From DASQQQ01 sp036390995 (GTDB lineage Bacteria; Actinomycetota; UBA4738; HRBIN12), in assembly GCA_036390995.1 (NCBI GenBank), contig DASWAT010000197.1:1-9690 (forward strand): a DNA stretch of 9,690 nt. The letters run 5' to 3'. The translations under genes were made by a program, and so were the position numbers. Below the pieces are notes generated by a model. It was not told the origin of the DNA and searched no databases. It was given only the letters and a program-made list of their open reading frames with translations. Below are positions 1 through 5,547 of this stretch, in pieces (position 1 is the stretch's first letter; each line of letters opens with the position of its first letter).

Positions 1-897
1 GCGCCACCCCCCGAAGTACGCGTTCTCGTCCAGGCCAAGCGGCTCGGCGGACAGGACCATGGCCGGGATCAGGAGGATGACCACGAGCGTAGCGATCCCG
101 CACCGTCGCGCGAGCGCACCCGGCACGGGCCGGAGCCACCCGCGCCGAGCGGCAACGACGCCGAGGCCGAACATCGCCAGGTACTCCGGCCACCCCCACA
201 GCTTCAGGTTCAGGGGCTGGTTCGAGTCCACGGGCAGGACGATCCGGACGGCGAACGACGCGACGCCGACGGCCAGGGAGAGCACGACCAGGTGACGCCA
301 GCGCAGCGGCCCCTCCGACGACGGCGGCGGCGGCGGCGGGAACAGCCTCCGCCACGCGACGAGGGCGAGCGAGTAGAGCAGGAGCACGCCGACGAACCAC
401 ATCGGGCCGTTGTCGAGCACCGGGTCGGTGTCCGTGAACGAATCCCAGTACGTGCCGCGATGCAGCAGCGGCTCGAGCAAAGCGAACTCCAGGAGTGGCC
501 AGACCACCAGGGTGTAGACGGCGAAGGGAAGGCCCAGCCGCAGGAGCCGATCCGAGACGAAGCGGGAGGGACCCTTCCGCACGAGCGAGTCCTCGGTCAA
601 CAGACCCGAGATCAGGAAGAACAGCGCCATGAGGAAGAGCCCGCCGAGGGTGAAGACCAGGACCGCGCAGATCGTCTCGGCGACGTCGGAGAGCGTCACC
701 TCCTGGACATCCTGGTAGGTCCAACTGCCGAAGGTCGCGTACCCCATCACGGCATGCGACGCGATGATGCCCGCGATCAACAGCGTCTTGAGGTTGTCCA
801 GGTACGCGAGACGCTCGCCGACGACCGAGGGCCGGACGGCGAGGTCCGCTCCACCGGCACGCCCGGTCGAGGGCTGAAGGACCCTCCCGGGGGCCAT
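1..897 (-). CDS. Acyltransferase-3 family membrane protein, C-terminus cut by window edge
   Basis: The open frame runs through the window edge, so 299 residues are visible and the C-terminus is missing. The N-terminus carries the hallmark of the acyltransferase 3 family (PF01757), integral membrane enzymes that move acyl groups onto sugars or other extracytoplasmic acceptors: 'RLAYLDNLKTLLIAGIIASH' (about residues 29-48, with the conserved His48) leads into the first membrane helix. A second helix ends 'LFFLISGLLT' and is followed by a basic 'RKGPSRFVSDRLLRLGLPF' loop. Further on comes 'GPMWFVGVLLLYSLAL', as in this family. A proline-rich cytoplasmic loop ('FPPPPPPSSEG') sits between two helices. 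The ATG at 897 is used here. GTG at 906 has a better-spaced purine-rich site (AGGCGGGG) and could be the true start, adding three residues. The gene lies downstream of repeat R1 on its own strand. The substrate cannot be predicted. Confidence 0.85.
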   Translation of the reverse strand, partial: MAPGRVLQPSTGRAGGADLAVRPSVVGERLAYLDNLKTLLIAGIIASHAVMGYATFGSWTYQDVQEVTLSDVAETICAVLVFTLGGLFLMALFFLISGLLTEDSLVRKGPSRFVSDRLLRLGLPFAVYTLVVWPLLEFALLEPLLHRGTYWDSFTDTDPVLDNGPMWFVGVLLLYSLALVAWRRLFPPPPPPSSEGPLRWRHLVVLSLAVGVASFAVRIVLPVDSNQPLNLKLWGWPEYLAMFGLGVVAARRGWLRPVPGALARRCGIATLVVILLIPAMVLSAEPLGLDENAYFGGWR

Positions 898-1110
898 CCG
901 CGGCACGGACACGCCCCGCCTAGTCAAAAGGCCACACCTTCCGTCTGAGCATCCGGCAGCGGGATCGGAGGCCACAGAGCCGAATGCCCCATCGCGGCCG
1001 GGACGGACCTCACGGCCGGCTCCGGCCTCACCTTCGAAGATGCGGGCGAGCACGAGCTGAAGGGCGCCCCCGACGGAGGAGAGCCTCCTCCCCCTCAAGC
1101 AGACCGTCCG
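898..1110. other. Gap between acyltransferase gene and repeat R1
   Basis: No convincing gene is seen in these 213 bases. The stretch holds a short hairpin at 1075-1091 (six-base arms GGAGGA/TCCTCC, loop GAGCC) just before repeat R1. On the minus strand it contains a TTGACT hexamer (rc of 922-927) that could be a -35 element for the acyltransferase gene, but no matching -10 was found. Confidence 0.4.
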
Positions 1111-1152
1111 CCACCGTCTCGGGCTGCGGACAACGCCCCTTTGACCCGTGGG
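1111..1152 (+). repeat. 42-bp direct repeat, copy R1 (divergent 3' half)
   Basis: This is the first of five gap-free copies of a dispersed repeat. The left half is well kept: CCACC, then TCTCG, then GCGGACAACG at offset 17. The right half (from 1136) has diverged and instead forms a small hairpin TTGACCC-GT-GGGTTCA (1141-1156). The repeat ends one base before the stop codon (1154-1156) of the minus-strand methyltransferase gene. Confidence 0.7.
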
Positions 1153-1153
1153 T

Positions 1154-1990
1154 TCAGTGAGCCGCGACGACCGCGACGATGTGCGTCCCGCCGTCGATCG
1201 CTCCGGGCTCAGAGCACGAGGCGACCTCCCAGGCGAGGAACCGCTCCCACATCGCAGGGTCGTCCCGGATCCAGCGCTCACACGTCTCGTCGTTTCCGAT
1301 CGAGAGGAGGTTGGCCGCCGAGGCGACGACGAGGTCGCACGGATGGCGCCCAAGCAGCGCCCGCAGCTCCGCCCACGTGTAGAGGTGCAGGGGCCCGAGG
1401 GTCGAGTGGTTGTCGGGCAGGTAGCCAGTGTCGACGATGTCCTGCATCTCCTGGAGGCCGTACTCTTGGATCTCCTCCGCGGCCGCGGCCAGGAACGCCT
1501 GTAGCGTGCCCAACCTCGACATGACGCCGAGGAGCACGTGCCCTCCAGTTCTCGTCACGCGGAGGAGCTCGTCGAGGGCGCGATCCGCCCCATCGAGCAC
1601 CCAGCTCAGCGGACCGCCGTAGCACACGGCAGCGTCGAAGGCGCGGTCCTCGAACCTCGACAGGTCGAGCACGTCCGCGAGAAGGCGCGCATCGACCACT
1701 CCATCGAGGCCCGCCTCAACGAGGTGCTCCTCGTTCAGCCGTAGTTGCTCAGGCGAGATGTCCACCACGGTGACACGCGTGCCGAGCCGTGCGAGGTCGA
1801 CGGTGAACCGCCCGCTTCCGGCACCGACCTCGAGCACCCGATCCCCGGGTCGCACGAACCGCTCGAGATAGTGGCGGTGGACGTGGAAACTCACTCGAGC
1901 GAACGGACTCGTCTCGTGGCGGGACCACTCCGCGTCGCCGTACTCATCGAAGATCCTTGCGATGGCATCGCTGTCGAACGGTTCCGCCAT
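1154..1990 (-). CDS. Class I SAM-dependent methyltransferase (278 aa)
   Basis: This is a soluble class I (Rossmann-fold) S-adenosylmethionine methyltransferase. Motif I is 'VLEVGAGSG' (residues 52-60) and the acidic residue that binds the SAM ribose is Asp77 in 'VTVVDIS'. A post-II region with 'FDAAVCYGGPLSWVLD' and a 'RTGGHVLLGV' strand-5 segment complete the fold. The C-terminal 'LHLYTWAELRALL' stretch is like that of small-molecule methyltransferases of the Methyltransf_11/25 type. The substrate is unknown. The ATG at 1990 is preferred: a GAGG lies 12 bases upstream, while the alternative in-frame GTG at 2014 has no visible ribosome site. The gene sits between repeats R1 and R2, and its stop codon almost touches R1. 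It shares only the general fold with the neighbouring methyltransferase at 2132-2911, so a recent duplication is unlikely. Confidence 0.85.
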   Translation of the reverse strand: MAEPFDSDAIARIFDEYGDAEWSRHETSPFARVSFHVHRHYLERFVRPGDRVLEVGAGSGRFTVDLARLGTRVTVVDISPEQLRLNEEHLVEAGLDGVVDARLLADVLDLSRFEDRAFDAAVCYGGPLSWVLDGADRALDELLRVTRTGGHVLLGVMSRLGTLQAFLAAAAEEIQEYGLQEMQDIVDTGYLPDNHSTLGPLHLYTWAELRALLGRHPCDLVVASAANLLSIGNDETCERWIRDDPAMWERFLAWEVASCSEPGAIDGGTHIVAVVAAH

Positions 1991-2043
1991 TGCCGCACAA
2001 TACCTCGTGATCACAGTAAGACTGTGTCGTCAGCTCTGGCCTG

Positions 2044-2085
2044 CCACCATCTCGGTCCGCGGATAACGCGCCATAGACGTACACC
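2044..2085 (+). repeat. 42-bp direct repeat, copy R2
   Basis: This is the second copy: CCACCATCTCGG, then CCGCGGATAACG (one change from GGACAACG), then the conserved tail CGTACACC at 2078-2085, shared with R3. It lies between two methyltransferase genes, 46 bases after the end of the gene at 2132-2911 and 53 bases before the ATG of the gene ending at 1154 (both minus strand). A six-base hairpin CACAGT-AAG-ACTGTG (2013-2027) sits beside it. Confidence 0.8.
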
Positions 2086-2131
2086 GTGCTCGCCGCCTGC
2101 GCGGACACCTCCAGCGCGACCACGACTGCGG

Positions 2132-2911
2132 TTAGGGTCGGCGTCCGATCGCCCGGCCCCACGCGAAGGCGGCGAACGAATCGGGGGACTCCGCCCAGCG
2201 GATCCAGGCTTGCTCCAAGGCATCGATCTCGCCCTGGTCCGCGAGGCCGTGCTCCGCGAGGCCGCCCACGTACCACTCGTCCCGGCAGTCCGCAGCGCGG
2301 CCCAAGCCGAACGTCCGGACGCGTTCCTCGGTCCCGTAGCTGAAGTACGTGGTGACCGCCTCGACCTGCTCGAACCCCGCCGCCAGCAGCAGTCCACGGA
2401 GCTCGCGCCCGCGGTAGAAGTGCACGTCGCCCTGAGCCTCCCAGATCTGCAGCCGCAGCTCGTAGAAGCGGCGCAGCAGCGGCTCGTCGGGGCCGTGGAG
2501 GATCAGCCCCCCGTACTCGATCGATGAAGCGCCGACCAGTCCGCCTGGCTTCACCACGCGACGGACCTCGGCCAGACCCGCGAGCGGGTCGTCCAGCGTC
2601 TCCATCATCGAGAAGAGCGTGCACACGTCGAACGACGAATCGGGGAAGTCGATCTGGTGGATGCTCCCTTGGAGGAACTCCACGTTGTCGATGGCATGCT
2701 CGGCGGCGTACGCGCGAGCATCGGTGAACTCGGCCTCGTCGAGATCGACACCGGTCACATGCCCAGCGACCTGTGCGAGACCGACGGTGATCGAACCGGG
2801 CCCGCACCCCACGTCGATGACCCGATCCCCACCGCCGATCCACGGGAGCACGAAGTCCGCGTACTCTGCGGCGCTCCGGCTGCGCATCAGAACCTCGAAG
2901 GTCAACGCCAT
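2132..2911 (-). CDS. Class I SAM-dependent methyltransferase (259 aa)
   Basis: This is a second Rossmann-fold SAM methyltransferase. Motif I is 'VIDVGCGPGSI' (residues 31-41) and motif II is 'VTGVDLD' (Asp56). A motif III-like segment 'NVEFLQGSIHQIDFPDSSFD' is followed by 'MMETLDDP..GLAEVRRVVKPGG', the classical Methyltransf_11 layout of ubiquinone/menaquinone-type and small-molecule enzymes. The C-terminal 90 residues ('RFYELRLQIWEAQGDVHFYRG') likely form the substrate lid, and the acceptor is not predictable. The ATG at 2911 is supported by GGAAGGGAG just upstream. A CCTCG-CTT-CGAGG mini-hairpin precedes the ribosome site. The gene is a stand-alone unit between R2 and R3. Confidence 0.87.
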   Translation of the reverse strand: MALTFEVLMRSRSAAEYADFVLPWIGGGDRVIDVGCGPGSITVGLAQVAGHVTGVDLDEAEFTDARAYAAEHAIDNVEFLQGSIHQIDFPDSSFDVCTLFSMMETLDDPLAGLAEVRRVVKPGGLVGASSIEYGGLILHGPDEPLLRRFYELRLQIWEAQGDVHFYRGRELRGLLLAAGFEQVEAVTTYFSYGTEERVRTFGLGRAADCRDEWYVGGLAEHGLADQGEIDALEQAWIRWAESPDSFAAFAWGRAIGRRP

Positions 2912-2983
2912 GCTCCCTTCCTCGAAGCGAGGCTAGCCCGTGCGCCCGCCGCTCGGTGGGCACGGCCCGGGGTGAAGTCGCCC

Positions 2984-3025
2984 CCACCCTCTCGAGCCGC
3001 GGACAACGTTCCTTCTGCGTACACC
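2984..3025 (+). repeat. 42-bp direct repeat, copy R3
   Basis: This copy is close to consensus: CCACCCTCTCGAG, CCGCGGACAACGTTCCTT, then GCGTACACC. It contains a chain of short palindromes (CTCGAG, CCGCGG, AACGTT). It lies 58 bases upstream of lower-coordinate end of the small gene at 3087-3218 (that is, after its stop) and 72 bases before the methyltransferase ATG at 2911, both on the minus strand. Confidence 0.85.
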
Positions 3026-3049
3026 AGGAATGCACCAAGGAGGCCTCGC

Positions 3050-3081
3050 GCGCGCTCCTCCTCCTCCTCCACGGAGCGCGC
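3050..3081 (-). terminator. Hairpin after the 43-aa gene
   Basis: Nine-base perfect arms GCGCGCTCC (3050-3058) and GGAGCGCGC (3073-3081) enclose a CTC-rich loop, five bases beyond the stop of the minus-strand small gene. There is no U-tract, so this is terminator-like rather than a classical intrinsic terminator. Confidence 0.5.
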
Positions 3082-3086
3082 TCCGA

Positions 3087-3218
3087 CTAACCCCTCGCCC
3101 CTGCTGCCTTCCTCAGGTCGGCGGCCATCCGGTCCTGGAGCTTCCTCAGCTCACGGACCTCTCGGACCAGACCCTCAAGCAGCGCGACGATGCGGTCGTT
3201 GGTGGGCTGCGGTGCCAT
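3087..3218 (-). CDS. Small charged helical protein (43 aa), unknown function
   Basis: This short gene has an almost perfect ribosome site, AAGGAGGTGA, seven bases before the ATG at 3218, which makes translation very likely. After an N-terminal 'MAPQPTND' the product is one continuous amphipathic helix, with heptad-like leucines in 'IVALLEGLVREVRELRKLQDRM' split as IVALLEGLV / REVRELRKL / QDRM. It is rich in Arg, Glu and Leu, suggesting a small coiled-coil or oligomerising peptide. It lies 273 bases downstream of the UspA-like gene on the same strand and in the same repeat-bounded unit (R4 to R3), so the two may be co-expressed. No family is recognised. An upstream extension of the frame to 3347 looks non-coding and has no ribosome site. 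Confidence 0.7.
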   Translation of the reverse strand: MAPQPTNDRIVALLEGLVREVRELRKLQDRMAADLRKAAGARG

Positions 3219-3491
3219 GGGCGATTCACCTCCTTCCCGTGAACGCAGGGCCAGCCTACCGCGGTCCACTGCGCGACCCCGCTTCGGTGAAGTCGAGAGC
3301 GTCGGCTGCCTGCGCCGGGGCGCGTGGCCGCCATCATCCCCGGTCACCGCGTGGCTGTTAGGAGCCTGGTCCTCGCGGGCGATCGCATAGGCGACGGAAT
3401 CGCGGCGCTCTCCCTCGTTTCGCCGCAGAAGGGCGACTCGCCCTGGGGGCTTGAGTCTGCACCCGACTGCCGTCTGGAAGTCGCGCGCGCT
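3219..3491. other. Gap between small gene and UspA-like gene
   Basis: No further gene is supported in these 273 bases. On the minus strand a TAGGCT (TANNNT, rc of 3254-3259) lies a short distance before the ribosome site of the 43-aa gene and could be its -10, but no -35 hexamer stands out. Confidence 0.35.
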
Positions 3492-3947
3492 CTACGCCGC
3501 AGGCTCTGCACGGCCGCGATCCCATACATCGCCGTCGACATCGGCGACGATGTGGGTCACGGGGATTTCGAACTCGCGAGCGGCGCGCGCCGGCAGATCC
3601 TGTTTGAGCCATCGCGAGACCCTCGCAGGGAGCGTGGAAACGATGATCTCGTCGTATCGATCCCGTTGGATCGCATCGCGGATCGCCTGCATCGGACTGA
3701 AATCGCCCAAGACGCCCCGAACGTCTATACCGCTGTGCCGGAGATAGGCCACCGCCGCGGCCATGCGTCGTCGGGCGTGGTCCTTGACCTCGATCTCGTC
3801 CCACGTCCAAGCCCTTCTCGCAGGCGCGGCGGGGACGAGTAGCGTCACGGAACAGCGTCTCTCGGTCGCGCGAGTCAGGATCGCGTCGCGTACGTGTCGT
3901 CCCGCCGCGGTTCGGTCTGCCACCAGCAGTATGCGTCGGTCTGGCAT
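3492..3947 (-). CDS. UspA-like universal stress domain protein (151 aa)
   Basis: The single alpha/beta domain starts 'RILLVADRTAAGRHVRDAI', with strand 1 and helix 1 as in UspA proteins. 'CSVTLLVPAAPA' is strand 2, and 'HSGIDVRGVLGDFSPMQAIRDAI' is the typical middle part. 'YDEIIVSTLPARVSRWLKQDLP' ends with 'IPVTHIVADV'. The usual UspA ATP-binding motif (G-2x-G-9x-G-S/T) is replaced by 'STLPARVSRWLKQDLPAR', so this belongs to the non-classical Usp-like group common in high-GC Gram-positives and may not bind ATP. The ATG at 3947 is chosen because AAGGAGG lies six bases upstream; an in-frame start at 4001 has no such site. It is the first gene of the R4-R3 unit. The inverted repeat AACCC-AAAC-GGGTT at 4018-4031 sits in its upstream region. 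Confidence 0.82.
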   Translation of the reverse strand: MPDRRILLVADRTAAGRHVRDAILTRATERRCSVTLLVPAAPARRAWTWDEIEVKDHARRRMAAAVAYLRHSGIDVRGVLGDFSPMQAIRDAIQRDRYDEIIVSTLPARVSRWLKQDLPARAAREFEIPVTHIVADVDGDVWDRGRAEPAA

Positions 3948-4017
3948 ATCCGCCTCCTTGTCGATGCGCAGACGCCCACCGTGTCTTGGGTATTCGAGCA
4001 AGGAAGCCTTTAAGAGG

Positions 4018-4031
4018 AACCCAAACGGGTT
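4018..4031. promoter_or_regulatory. Small inverted repeat upstream of the UspA-like gene
   Basis: AACCC-AAAC-GGGTT lies about 70 bases before the ATG at 3947, inside an unusually AT-richer stretch (about 4000-4050). It could be an operator or simply a promoter-region palindrome. There is no direct evidence of function. Confidence 0.3.
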
Positions 4032-4070
4032 CTAATCGAAGGCAAGATTCGGTCCGGACCGGGCGACCGA

Positions 4071-4112
4071 CCACCCTCTCGATCCGCCGACAACGTTCCT
4101 TACGCGTAGACC
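4071..4112 (+). repeat. 42-bp direct repeat, copy R4
   Basis: The copy reads CCACCCTCTCGATC, CGCCGACAACGTTCCTT, then ACGCGTAGACC. It lies between two divergently read genes (UspA-like on minus, NTPase on plus). It is preceded by a 12-base palindrome CGGTCCGGACCG (4050-4061) and followed directly by the hairpin at 4110-4158. Confidence 0.85.
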
Positions 4113-4158
4113 TTGGCCGATCGACTAGCGCCCGCCCTTCGGGTGGGTAGGCCGAGGT
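4110..4158 (+). other. Two-tier hairpin joined to repeat R4, before the NTPase gene
   Basis: The outer arms ACCTTGGCC (4110-4118) and GGCCGAGGT (4150-4158) pair over nine bases with one G-T. Inside, CCCGCCC (4131-4137) and GGGTGGG (4141-4147) pair around a TTC loop. The structure starts on the last three bases of R4 and ends 19 bases before the NTPase ATG. It may be a leader structure for that gene or part of the repeat element. Confidence 0.5.
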
Positions 4159-4177
4159 GTTGGTTACGCTCCCCACC

Positions 4178-4729
4178 ATGAGTCGCACCTCGGCGACGAG
4201 GCTCTTCATCCTTACGGGCGCACCAGGGTCGGGGAAGACCGCAATCCTGGACCGACTCAAAGGTGAATTCCGGTGCGTGGACGAACCCGCGAGAGAGGTG
4301 CTGGCGGAGCAACGGGCGAGCGGCGCTCGCGGCACCTGGGACCAGGACCCATCCCTGTTCGTGCACCTCCTCCTGCAGCGCTCAATCGAGAAGTACGAAG
4401 CGGCATGCAGGTCAGGGGAGACGGTCATCTTCGACCGGGGGATCCCGGATTGCGTCGTCTACGGGCTCCGGGCTGGAACGGACCCCACGCCGATCCGCGC
4501 GGCCGTCGACGCGTTCCGGTATCAGCCGCACGTGCTCTTCCTCGAGCCGTGGAGCGACATCTACCAGACGGACGATGAGCGGATCATGTCCTTCGACGAC
4601 ACGGTGTCGTTCAGCGAGGCGCTGAGGGATGTGTACGAGCGTTCCGGCTACATCCTGGTTCCCGTTCCCCCGACCCGGATCGAGGATCGGGCGAACTTCG
4701 TCCGTGAATTCATCGCCCATCGCACCTAG
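4178..4729 (+). CDS. P-loop NTPase / AAA_28-type nucleoside-kinase-like protein (183 aa)
   Basis: This is a cytosolic P-loop protein. Walker A is 'GAPGSGKT' (residues 14-21) and the Walker B region is 'ETVIFDRGIPD' (81-91). A C-terminal 'VLFLEPWSDIYQTDDERIM' is followed by 'FSEALRDVYERSGYILVPVP'. This order and length match small AAA_28 (PF13521) ATPases, which resemble nucleoside or NadR-type kinases; the substrate is not known. The ATG at 4178 has no Shine-Dalgarno site, but TACGCT (4165-4170, a TANNNT -10) lies exactly seven bases upstream. This fits a leaderless transcript starting at the ATG, as is common in Actinomycetota. GTG at 4157 is an alternative start. It is the only plus-strand gene in the repeat-bounded array, lying between R4 and R5. 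Confidence 0.82.
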   Translation: MSRTSATRLFILTGAPGSGKTAILDRLKGEFRCVDEPAREVLAEQRASGARGTWDQDPSLFVHLLLQRSIEKYEAACRSGETVIFDRGIPDCVVYGLRAGTDPTPIRAAVDAFRYQPHVLFLEPWSDIYQTDDERIMSFDDTVSFSEALRDVYERSGYILVPVPPTRIEDRANFVREFIAHRT

Positions 4730-4749
4730 GCTCGCGGATCTCCAAGCCG

Positions 4750-4791
4750 CCACCATCTCAAGCCGCGGACAACGTTACTCACGCGTAGACG
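4750..4791 (+). repeat. 42-bp direct repeat, copy R5
   Basis: The copy reads CCACCATCTCAAG, CCGCGGACAACGTTACT, then CACGCGTAGACG. It starts 20 bases after the NTPase stop codon. An imperfect hairpin follows it immediately (GTGCC/GGCAC plus CGTC/GACG, 4792-4818), as after R4. No further copy is found to the right in this window. Confidence 0.85.
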
Positions 4792-5077
4792 GTGCCTCGT
4801 CGTCCGAGGACGTGGCACGGCGGTCCAGGAGGCGAGGGCGATCGGCGAGCGTTTACCCGGTGCTCCCGGAGTGTGGGGCCCCTGCGCGGACCGGTTGGAG
4901 CGTGCCGGCGTGAACCTCGCCGGGTGTGGGGCGCGGAGACGGATGGAGCGCGTCGGCGTCGTCTAGCAGGTCCTGGGATCCTATCCCGGTCCTGAACTCC
5001 ACCAACAGGACGCCGTGGTGCCACAGCGTGCGCGAATGTACCTAGAGGACCTTCGGAGTGCGGGCCAACCCGCGCAG
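4792..5077. other. Non-coding stretch with a degenerate tandem duplication
   Basis: No believable gene is seen in either direction. Two related segments, GTGTGGGGC..GCGGA..TTGGAGCG..CGGCGT (from 4871) and GTGTGGGGC.GCGGA..ATGGAGCG..CGGCGT (from 4924), look like an old duplication of about 40 bases with small indels. A GGGAT-CCT-ATCCC hairpin lies near 4976-4988. Confidence 0.4.
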
Positions 5078-5108
5078 GTGTTGGCCCCAATCAGCTTGGG
5101 GCCAACAC
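5078..5108 (-). terminator. Strong hairpin after the SGLND secreted-protein gene
   Basis: Perfect 12-base arms GTGTTGGCCCCA (5078-5089) and TGGGGCCAACAC (5097-5108) have a 7-base loop that can pair one further base. It lies 11 bases past the stop of the minus-strand gene at 5120-5443. There is no U-run, but its position and strength indicate a transcription end. Confidence 0.65.
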
Positions 5109-5119
5109 GCGACCTTGCC

Positions 5120-5443
5120 TTACTGGTCCGGGGGGTTATCGGGGTTGCTACCCCCTTGGCATGCGTCTCCAGGATTCAACACATGCGGGTCGAGACCTAG
5201 CTTGACGTCCTGTCCGTACGACTGCGCCACACCGCCGGGGCCATTCGGCGCGACGGTCAAATCGAGGCTTAGCGGGGCAGTCGGGTCGTCATTCAGGCCG
5301 GAGAACACGCAGATGGAGTTGGCGTGCTCCGGGCCGGCGGTGGGCTCGCCGGTTCCGGTTACCTCACCCGCGAACGCAGCACTTCCACTCAGACCGATGA
5401 CGAGCACGCACACGGCAACCGCGACGAACGCCCTTCTCCGCAT
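5120..5443 (-). CDS. Small secreted 'SGLND'-motif protein (107 aa), unknown function
   Basis: An N-terminal Sec signal peptide has the basic start 'MRRR', a hydrophobic core to about residue 20 and a likely cut after 'AAFA' (residues 22-25). The mature part of about 80 residues carries 'SICVFSGLNDDP', 'QSYGQDVKLGL' and a 'HVLNPGDAC' ending. I recall a recurring family of uncharacterised small secreted proteins in high-GC Gram-positives with the same S-x-C-x-F-SGLND and QSYGQ signature. The two cysteines (in 'SIC' and 'DAC') probably form a disulfide. The start at 5443 is supported by an AAGGAG...GGGGGAG stretch directly upstream. The gene is monocistronic and ends at the hairpin 5078-5108. 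Its upstream region is shared with the broken PIN gene on the other strand. Confidence 0.78.
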   Translation of the reverse strand: MRRRAFVAVAVCVLVIGLSGSAAFAGEVTGTGEPTAGPEHANSICVFSGLNDDPTAPLSLDLTVAPNGPGGVAQSYGQDVKLGLDPHVLNPGDACQGGSNPDNPPDQ

Positions 5444-5547
5444 ATCCGCTCCCCCCTTTCTCCTTGCGAACCCTGGGATTGTCGCAGCGGAGCACCACGA
5501 ATTTGCTCATGCAAGTGCTGTGCGATAGTTACGCTCCCCTGTTCGGC

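Noticed and set aside
199..211. tRNA T-arm-like GGTTCGAGTCC
   Set aside because: It lies inside the acyltransferase coding frame, and no acceptor stem or other arms can be built around it.
292..948. Long plus-strand open frame opposite the acyltransferase
   Set aside because: Its translation is an Arg/Glu/Pro-rich low-complexity shadow with no ribosome site, while the minus strand encodes a clear acyltransferase-3 protein.
1745..2527. Long plus-strand open frame across the two methyltransferase genes
   Set aside because: It overlaps two well-supported minus-strand genes and the repeat R2, and its product has no family character.
3358..4428. Long minus-strand open frame spanning the Usp-like gene and part of the NTPase gene
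   Set aside because: Arg-rich translation crossing a repeat and two better-supported genes. It is typical of chance open frames in high-GC DNA.
1111..4791. Calling the 42-bp repeats integron attC sites outright
   Set aside because: AACGTT at the core is suggestive, but no separated complementary R''/R' boxes flank a variable middle and no integron integrase is in the window. Kept as a finding, not as an annotation.
1111..4791. CRISPR-like array
   Set aside because: The repeats are 0.7-1.1 kb apart with whole genes between them. There are no short uniform spacers and no cas genes.
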